64,000 nucleotides of DNA from Isoetes taiwanensis (lineage: Eukaryota; Streptophyta; Lycopodiopsida; Isoetales; Isoetaceae): contig JAJEKV010000408.1 of assembly GCA_021234155.1 (NCBI GenBank), positions 166,732 through 230,731 of the forward strand, read 5' to 3'. The notes below the pieces were generated by a model that made no database searches, was not told the DNA's origin, and was given only the letters and a program-made list of their open reading frames with translations. Made by a program: the position numbers and the translations under genes. Below are positions 56,981 to 64,000 of the stretch, piece after piece (position 1 is the stretch's first letter; each line of letters opens with the position of its first letter).

Positions 56981-57995
56981 AGGTTGAATCAGACCAGAGA
57001 AACGGTAGCTGGCACTTGTTGCTATTGTGTTCTGACAGTGGCTAATCCGGCGAAGCTCCGTTGGTGGCGTGTTCGGCTGAAAGAACTCGCACTCTCTTTT
57101 GGAATATATGTCCTTGATCCTTTGCGACACTTCCTTTTCCGTCTGCAATACTTGTGCTGCCCTCGAATGCTGGCCGTCCACAACCCAAAACCTGACGTCT
57201 TTTCCCTTCAGGTCTTCCTTAGACTTCTACCTGAACAACTCACCGGTCGATCTGCTGAATGGTATGACATCTGCGGGCATTGGATCTGCAACAGGATGTC
57301 GCACCATCAAGTTCAGAATCTCGGCATGTGTCTTTGGATTAAATTCCACAATGGTTGAACAAGGCGGCATCTCCGGTGCAAACCTTGGTCGATGTCCGGC
57401 GGCTTGTGTGATATCCCTAATGGATAATACTGAGCCAGCCGCTCCATCTTCTGGGCCCCTCTCTATGATTTCTTAATCTACTCATCTGGATCCAAGAATT
57501 CGGAATCGACCATATCTTCCTCTTCTTCAGCATCTGAATCCTCCCGTGTACTCTCATCTGCTTCATGACTTGCATTCCTGTCCGGAGTTTTTTCTTTCTG
57601 AACTACAACATCTTTGGTAACTGCCGAGTGCTTTAGAGTCTTTAGCACCTTTGGATCGTAAAGCTCCCCGGTGTTGAACTGACTTCTCCCTCACCTTGAA
57701 ATCTCCATTTCAATCTCCTTGGATGTCAGGGGTTGAAGCCTCCTTCATCCCTTCGGATCCTTCCACCCAAAGGTTCACGACAATTTAAAGCGCCGCCTTT
57801 TTGCCGGATCCCCTTCGACTTGCTCATTGAAGAGTGAGAGTAATTGGATACTGATAACTTCTTCGTGTGGTAGAACTTACCCTTCAGGCAGTCTTCCACA
57901 TACAATGTTAGATGCTTGAAGATGTGCGCAGAGACGAGAGCACAATCTGGAACCTTCTTGTACTTGTCGCCGGAGCTCTTCTTATCCCTTTGCCA
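56936..57995 (-). pseudogene. ParB-like domain sequence, second copy (no methyltransferase part)
   Basis: Minus-strand reading shows an acidic linker (REDSDAEEEEDMVDSEFLDP), then FAPEMPPCSTIVEFNP with HPVADPMPADVIPF, and the key block RFWVVDGQHSRAAQVLQ near 57160-57205. This is the arrangement of the ParB/Srx-like nuclease fold: a loop around 'V(I)DGxHR/S'. It is followed by KEVSQRIKDIY and TELRRISHCQN. Upstream (57970-57860) the strand reads DCALVSAHIFKHLTLYVEDC. The frame is interrupted in several places. It stops in the directly repeated DNA, where a methyltransferase part would be expected by comparison with the neighbouring copy. The assignment rests on motif reading only. Confidence 0.5.
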
Positions 57996-59234
57996 CGTAA
58001 ACAGATCTTTCTCCTTCCCACTTGTTGATACTTGACGACATACAACAAGGTTTAAAATGAAACGACTTATTTAAGAAGTGCGTTTGAAAAGATTCCTTTA
58101 TAAAAATTGGAAACTTGAAAAACAAAAGAAAATAGGGAGCAAAATAGATTGTTAAGCAATTAGCATTCGAAATACCCCAAAAAGCAACATTTTGAAGCCT
58201 TTTCATTTTTAAAGAGGGGAAAAAAAAAAGCTTGTTTGAGGAGGAGACATTAAATTTAAAAAGTTGAATAAGTATTTATTCTTGAAAATAGAAGGAAATA
58301 TAGTTTGTCTTTTGCAAGCTTAATATAAGTACTAAGAAAATTAAACATAGGGAAGACAAAGAGTGTGAAATCATGGAGCAAGAAAGAGTTGCTCTAATTA
58401 AGCACTGTTGAAGTGACAAAGCTTTCAGATTAAAAATCATCATCAAAATATGTTATATTTCTTAGCACATAGTTTACAATGAAAAGTTAGTTTGTAATCT
58501 TGGTGTATAAATTTATATAACTGTGGAGGAGGTGGTTCTTCCAGGTCCATGGGACTCGTGCCCTTAGGATATGACTCTTGTGAGGGTATGATAAAGCAGA
58601 CGCCGCTTACGATTCCAATGGCACATGTACAGGCTGTTTCTCTGGCTCGGGCACCACAGGCTCTAAGTCGACGAACTCCACCTCCTCATCTTTTCTTCCT
58701 GTAAGTGGAGGCTGGATTTACGTGTAGCAAGTGCCCTTAGCACGCTTAGCACCTTTGCTCCCAGTTCTCGTTTTCATCAGGAAAGGATTCCACAAGAGCT
58801 TATCCTGGTCACGATGAAACTTACTTTATCCGGTCTATGTCATTGAGACGACATTGGCGCCCCGCTTAAGGGCTTAAACCGCGTGGTGCCCCGATCGGAA
58901 AAGGCATCTAAGATCCGATCTCGAGGCTGAAAACCACTGTATCAAATTGTTAATAAGCGTGGCTTCGATAATGGGACACCACTGGCTTTGTGGCCTTTAG
59001 GTCTCTTAAGCAACCGGGAACTGAAATGCATTGCAGGAGGAATCTTCTCATTAGCGTGTTGAAATGAACCATGGTTTTTGGTGTCCTAAGCGTAAAAACC
59101 TATATGAAAATGCTCAAAACAACTCACTAAGCGCGGACCACCACCATGACCCTTGACGTTTGTTTTAAGCCTGCCAAGCAAAGCAGCAATAAAAAATTAG
59201 TAGAAAGAAAACAAGGAAAATAAGTTACCCCAGT

Positions 59235-59412
59235 AGTGTGGCGGTATAAACTTATACCACGGTTTCCTTGCTGTATAAATTTATACCATAAGAAGTCATA
59301 TAAATTTATGAGACATTGCCTTGCTGTATAAATTTATACCACGGTTGTTCCAGCCTTTAAAATTTAAACCTTAAGATAGATGTGGTATAAATTTATACCT
59401 TGGAGTTAATGT
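59235..59412. repeat. Palindrome cluster inside a methyltransferase-gene intron
   Basis: Five copies of a palindrome related to GGTATAAATTTATACC (one with AAACTT, one reading CATATAAATTTATGAG) lie within the predicted intron 59171-59443, separated by CTTGC and CGGTT words. Confidence 0.75.
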
Positions 59413-60431
59413 AAAAAAAAAAAGCGTTAAATGTAAAGCTTACCAAACTTGATTTTTTTGAAACCCGGTTGTTCTGACAGCTCCCATAGGTTTAAGCACC
59501 CGACATCGCCGTTGCAGGTGGAATGAAAAAAATAATGACCCTCCGTTTTGGATGTCGACTTTTTAGGCCATCAAGAAAGAACGGACTTGCACGTGAGTGA
59601 AAGCCTCCTCGTCAAAAGCGCTATCCTTGATTTTGAAGCCATAAGGAATATCTGCAATGCATAATGTAAAATTTTGTTTGTCTAAAAGAGTCCCCAATCT
59701 TGTGCAGTCACCCTGAACAACCATCATCGGACGCGTCGATTAAATGTAGTAAATCTCAGTAAGTAGTGTCAAACCGGAAGTGGCGACCTCTTTACCCTGT
59801 TCAATTGCCTTAAGCCTTTGCCTCTCCTCCTTGGCCCTACGAACCAGGTTTAGGAATCCAGTTGGTAGCCCCTTCTTCTTGTTCTGTAAGAATAATGTGA
59901 GACAAGGCAGATAGACAGAACATATTTTATGCAAAACCTACCCAGCCACTGAAGTTAACAGCGTGCTCTCTGATGATACTATCTGTGGTGCAACTTGGGT
60001 ACAAAAAGCTTGCACTCCTCCAGTCCTCTAGGTTGAGCCGCTTCATTGCTTTCGGCTGGCGGTGACAATATCTTTTGACGCAAAGAAAATAATATTGTAA
60101 GACGAGAAAAAGGTAGAAACAACACGGCAAAGCAAGTGGCTTACGCGTCTTAGCTTCCTTAGCCATATCGTCCAATGTGAATTCTTTGGCAACTACTTTT
60201 TTCCAACAGCTTAACAAATATTTCTTTGCTTTTTGAGACCTTTAAGCTGCGTCCGGTACAATGCTCATATTTTTGTTTTGATTCACCACCTTTCTTTGGT
60301 TTCTTTCTCATGTGCGCTAGCTTGTTCTTTAAGCTCATTATCCTCGAACATATGAGAAAATCCTCTCTTGAAGATCCCACACCTGAAAATGGTCATCTAA
60401 GTTTAGTGTTGATTGGCATAAGAGAAAGGAT

Positions 60432-60665
60432 TATTGTAATGAGTCGCGGCAGAAATTTATCACCGTGACGTTCATGTCATATAAATTTATACGCGATGCG
60501 GCCAGAGTAATTTATCATGGTCACTTACCTGGCACAAATTAGGCAGGACAGGGACGGTATCCAGAAATTTATCTCTGCGATCAGAACGCGGTATAAATTT
60601 ATACCGCGACACAGGCACGGTGATAAATTTATGCCATGACGCACGCAGTATAATTTATACCGCGG
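60432..60665. repeat. Second palindrome cluster, also in a predicted intron
   Basis: About seven ATAAATTTAT / AGAAATTTAT / GTAATTTAT units, including the perfect GCGGTATAAATTTATACCGC near 60588-60607, lie in the predicted intron of about 60385-60723. Intervening words are GC-rich (GCGATGCGG, GACACAGGCACGG). Confidence 0.75.
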
Positions 60666-62514
60666 ATTCGCCACTTGTAACCACGCTAAACAAACTACAA
60701 AAGGCGAAGAAAGCATTACTCACTTGACCATCTCTAAATCGCGTATCGAAGTAGTTATCGATTGTTTCTTGCCATAATGGGCTTCTTATCGAGTCATAGG
60801 CAAAGACTTGTCACGCAGGCTTCCGAAGTTCTGCGGCTTGTTCTTTTGCTTTTAAAATCCTCTCCATGCGCTTGTTTAAATTCCCACATTACTCACGGTG
60901 CATGAAGCGGATCTTGTCTATCAAACTCATTTTCAATCTAAAGTCATTGTCGAGATTATGACTCCCGGCAATGACGTTTGCTTCTTCATCTGTTAGATGT
61001 GCGCTTCCACACTCTTCCACACCCGTTACGGCTTTCTTCCTTTGCTAGTTCTTTTCTTGCCTTGTAACTATGTGTGCCACCAAGAACGTAGTATGTGTAA
61101 TCTTCAAAGTCAGCCTTCTTGTAATCTTTAGTTGGTTGTGACCGACTGGCCCACTATAACAACTAGTGGCGATGCACATGGGCATGAGGATTCCTTCTCA
61201 TTCTTTTGTTTCAAGATAGCCACATAATGCCATAAACTTAGGACTGTAGCACTCTAACCCCATCTTCATTTTAGGTGGCCTCTTAATAGTGCTCAATGTC
61301 AAAGATATAGTTTGCTTACATGAGTTTAGTTTCATTCACCCGCTTAAGAATAGCACTGATTTTATCGTGGGCTTCACAACAATATCCGCACCGGGAGTAT
61401 ACGAAGTGCTTCATGACTCCTCTATAGTCAATTGCTTTGTGGTTCTAGACCTTTTTTTTGTGGGACTTTGTGGTATCTCACTACCGTGGAATGCTTCCTA
61501 CCCTTTCCCTTTGGTATTACTATATCCTCCTCTTCCTCTTCTTCTACTTCATCAATTTTTTCTTCCTCATGGATAGAGTGGGGTACCTGAACCTTTGACC
61601 AACACCTTGTCTTCAGGGCACCAATCGACATCAAAATGTCCACCGGGACCTCAGAATGCGTGGTTAAGTTAGGAGGATCAAGATAAATTCTAAGGGGATC
61701 ACTCATGTATAAGGGGGGATATGCCATCAAGGCATGGGTGGCAAAACCCCCCAGATACGGACCTTAAAAGCAAATTTTGACCCCTTTCTCAATAAAAATT
61801 ACCTAGGATAGTAAAAATACCGTAAAAGGACCCCGCCGACCAGATATGTACTAAAAAAATGGGTCCAAAAAAACCCCTTCCCGCATGCAGATGGGTTATA
61901 CCCAAAACGGTGGAACCCCCTTGATAAATTTATACGCTGTGTTTCACTAAGAATAACTACATAGCCGCCCTTGTAATTTTCGATATGTACTATGCACGCC
62001 TTTGGCTTGTACATGCTTAATCTAAGCATTTTACCGTTAAGAACATAGAAGACTTCCCCTTTGTCATGCATACACTTCATTAAAAATTTCATCTTCGCTT
62101 TCAGAAGTAGCCAGTGCTTATAATTTCACGCTAGATAATAATCATCGCCTTGTACTTGCCCTCGACTGATGGCACAAGTATGTACGCCGCTTGGTTTGTT
62201 TCTGTTCTCGCGGACGCATTTCACGCCCGGTCATAGTTCGTGACGCCACCGGGTTCTATTATGCAGCCTTTGAAGATTGGTCTTCAGACAAATTTTATCC
62301 TTGGGTCGAACTGTATGCTAAAACCCATTTTTCTAAGAAACAACATTTTTTCGACTTTTTGACAATAAAAACAAGAAAACAGAGGCTAGAAGGGCATAAA
62401 AATCCACAATAAATTAACACTTCTTTTTTGTCTTATTTGCTTTTAAACACAACAATGTTACTAAAATATTAAGGTTCAGTCCATATTTTGCTGCTAGACA
62501 CCAATTTTCCGAAC

Positions 62515-63130
62515 TATTTTGATAAATCTATACCGCTATGTTCTCAACGGTGAGAATTTATACCGCTGCACCCACGGGTATAAACGTATCGCTCAAGACG
62601 GCGATAAATTTATATACGGTGGTTGAACTAAGAGTAAATTTATAAACAAGGCGAGTAAATTTATACCCATTCATGTTTCTCATCCCTCAGAGCAACGAGC
62701 ACCGTGGGGCTTAGCACTCTAACAACATTAAAAACAAAATGGAAACTACAAGACGAAGTAGACTTACATGGCCATGACCGTATGAACTAGCCGTGATAGA
62801 CGCTCCGGAGCAAATAAGAAGGGGTATAAGAAGCGGATCCGCTGAACTGACTGAAAGGCCGCCAGATATGGAAAATAGGTATGGGCTACACGCTTGGCAC
62901 TCGCTATGCCGCTTTCAGAGCGCTTTCCACAAAGTTTCAATACAAGTGTTCGGTGAGCTGGGAGCAAATTTAGTACCGCTTTCTGCTCTTATGTTGTTCT
63001 CTCCTCTCTAAAAATTATACCATCTCCAGAGGTAAATTTATACTGCCTCACACAGAGTTTCCTTTTCCTCGTATAATGATACCATTATAAATTTATACCC
63101 GCTCGTTTCTCTCTGTCAGATAAATTATAC
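62515..63130. repeat. Third palindrome cluster
   Basis: Roughly ten degenerate units (GATAAATCTATACCGC, GATAAATTTATATAC, GTAAATTTATACCC and relatives) at 62520-62665 and 63005-63130. A single unit lies near 61921. The adjacent exon structure cannot be fixed here. Confidence 0.65.
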
Positions 63131-64000
63131 AAGGTGCCAACTTCAGTATGGCATTTCGAGAGAAAGAACCTTGCAGCCTCCAACTCCTCGCTCGCAGTTC
63201 TCCTCGCAATGACTCACACCTCCTCACCACACCGTGAAGTAGCCGAATATTCTAGTCTGGACATTCCTGGGACACCCAGCTTCTGAGCCATCTAAAGACA
63301 CCACCCTGGCCTACCACCGGGGCCTGTTCTACTCCACCACACTCCTCGCCCTCAGCTTCAAGCTGTCTCCCCACCAATGCTTACTCCACCACGTGCTAGA
63401 GAGCTCAGACTACCTACTCCAGCTCATTTTAGTATCGTCGCTTCATAGCCCATCAGAGGGCTCTCCTGAGGCAAATCACACCAACTCCATCCATTTCACA
63501 ATGGTACTACAACAAGTGGGGAGCAACAATGACACGCTAACTTCTGTTCTACGACACTTCAGAGCTGGTCACCACGCCACCAACCTTGGACATTTTTCCT
63601 GTAGAGAGGGAAAGCACCTCCCCCTGTGACTCTTGACCGCACATCAAACTCCTCAAGATCTAAGCAAGCACACCTCATGTTGATCTTTCCGTGACCTAAG
63701 AAACACCTCATGTTGGATGTCTCAGACGAGGACCTACCAAAGCCACAAGACTCCCATGTTCAATTCAAAGCCCTGCAAGTAAGAATCTTGTTTAACTTAC
63801 ACAAGAAAGCATGTACAACCTAGAAGAAAGAAAACTCATGGATCTAGGCTCACTTTATAAGTAACACAATAGCAAAGAATCGGCAATTCTCAACGTTGTT
63901 TGCTTAAGATTGGACTAAAGGAATTGAGGTTGATTCGCGGATAGTTATACCAATGACTCGCTAGACCAAAGTGGGGCTACTTAGCCTTCAATATTAGGCA
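63131..64000. other. No supported gene
   Basis: A plus-strand frame (63393-63629) carries no known motif, and the base composition is richer in C than its surroundings. The phrase AACACCTCATGTTG / CACACCTCATGTTG repeats near 63670 and 63704. Confidence 0.35.

Larger units (their letters stand above)
58607..62950 (-). pseudogene. ParB-like / DNA N4/N6 methyltransferase sequence with introns (decayed)
   Basis: Minus-strand motifs in order. An acidic segment with PKGKGRK (61590-61500). A ParB-like block EDYTYYVLGGTHSYKARKEL near 61040-61115. Exon-like pieces LNLEDWRSASFLYPSCTT (60040-59985) and NKKKGLPTGFLNLVRRAKEE (59880-59825). MMVVQGDCTRLGTLL and motif IV IADIPYGFKI (59735-59630). GPRLVSCFEHFHIGFY (about 59110). 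Finally motif I in RILDAFSDRGTT followed by LKRGANVV (58910-58840), with a C-terminal stop at 58607. Motif IV before motif I is the permuted order of beta-class N4/N6 methyltransferases. GT-AG introns are plausible at 59884-59941, 59171-59443 and about 60385-60723. The copy carries several breaks. In bacteria and phages such fusions methylate their own DNA; a role here is unknown. The 5' limit is arbitrary. Confidence 0.6.

Noticed and set aside
1-64000. CRISPR arrays, bacterial operons, ribosome-binding sites or rRNA genes
   Set aside because: The window is eukaryotic. No regularly spaced short repeats with unique spacers and no rRNA sequence were seen.

Overview
The window looks like nuclear DNA of a land plant with a large, repeat-rich genome. 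The few intact genes belong to plant families: a DUF1218 membrane protein with short GT-AG introns, a LysM gene and a three-helix membrane protein. Fossil genes are also plant-type: PRP28/RH21-like DEAD-box helicase, CAND1, type-B response regulator, F-box/kelch and PPR. Low gene density, many old insertions and an unusual transposase family suggest a gymnosperm or fern-grade plant rather than a compact angiosperm, but the sequence does not settle this.

Layout. 0-7 kb: minisatellites and unrecognised open frames. 8-10 kb: DNA-transposon transposase remnant, minus strand. 11.4-17.8 kb: DEAD-box helicase pseudogene split by a 4.1-kb insertion, which holds a Tourist-like MITE, and by two head-to-tail copies of a tRNA-box repeat. 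18.5-21.8 kb: LysM gene, minus. 24.3-25.1 kb: CAND1 fragment. 25.9-30 kb: SINE-like copies, a LINE endonuclease piece and a copia fossil interrupted by the same tRNA-box repeat. 31.2-32.2 kb: DUF1218 gene, minus. 32.4-35.5 kb: hairpins, inverted-repeat elements, LINE reverse-transcriptase piece. 36.6-37.4 kb: second copy of the transposase family. 39-41 kb: broken F-box/kelch gene directly behind two type-B receiver exons. 42.4-43.1 kb: PPR fossil. 45-48 kb: two satellite-like arrays around a 1.3-kb foldback element. 50.9-51.5 kb: intact intronless membrane-protein gene with its 3' end duplicated. 56-63 kb: degenerate ParB-like / DNA N4/N6-adenine-or-cytosine methyltransferase sequence, plus a second ParB-like piece.

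The most unusual region is 56.9-63.1 kb. A ParB-like 'GG-T-H' motif, a methyltransferase motif IV (DIPYGF) and a permuted motif I (DAFSDRGTT) occur in order on the minus strand. They are separated by plausible spliceosomal introns, and at least two of those introns are filled with copies of a palindrome related to GGTATAAATTTATACC. ParB-methyltransferase fusions are known mainly from phages and bacterial mobile DNA, so an intron-bearing plant copy deserves attention. The copy is decayed in this window.

The intact genes do not form a pathway. The window is mainly a record of successive insertions: helicase pseudogene, then tRNA-box repeat; copia, then the same repeat.
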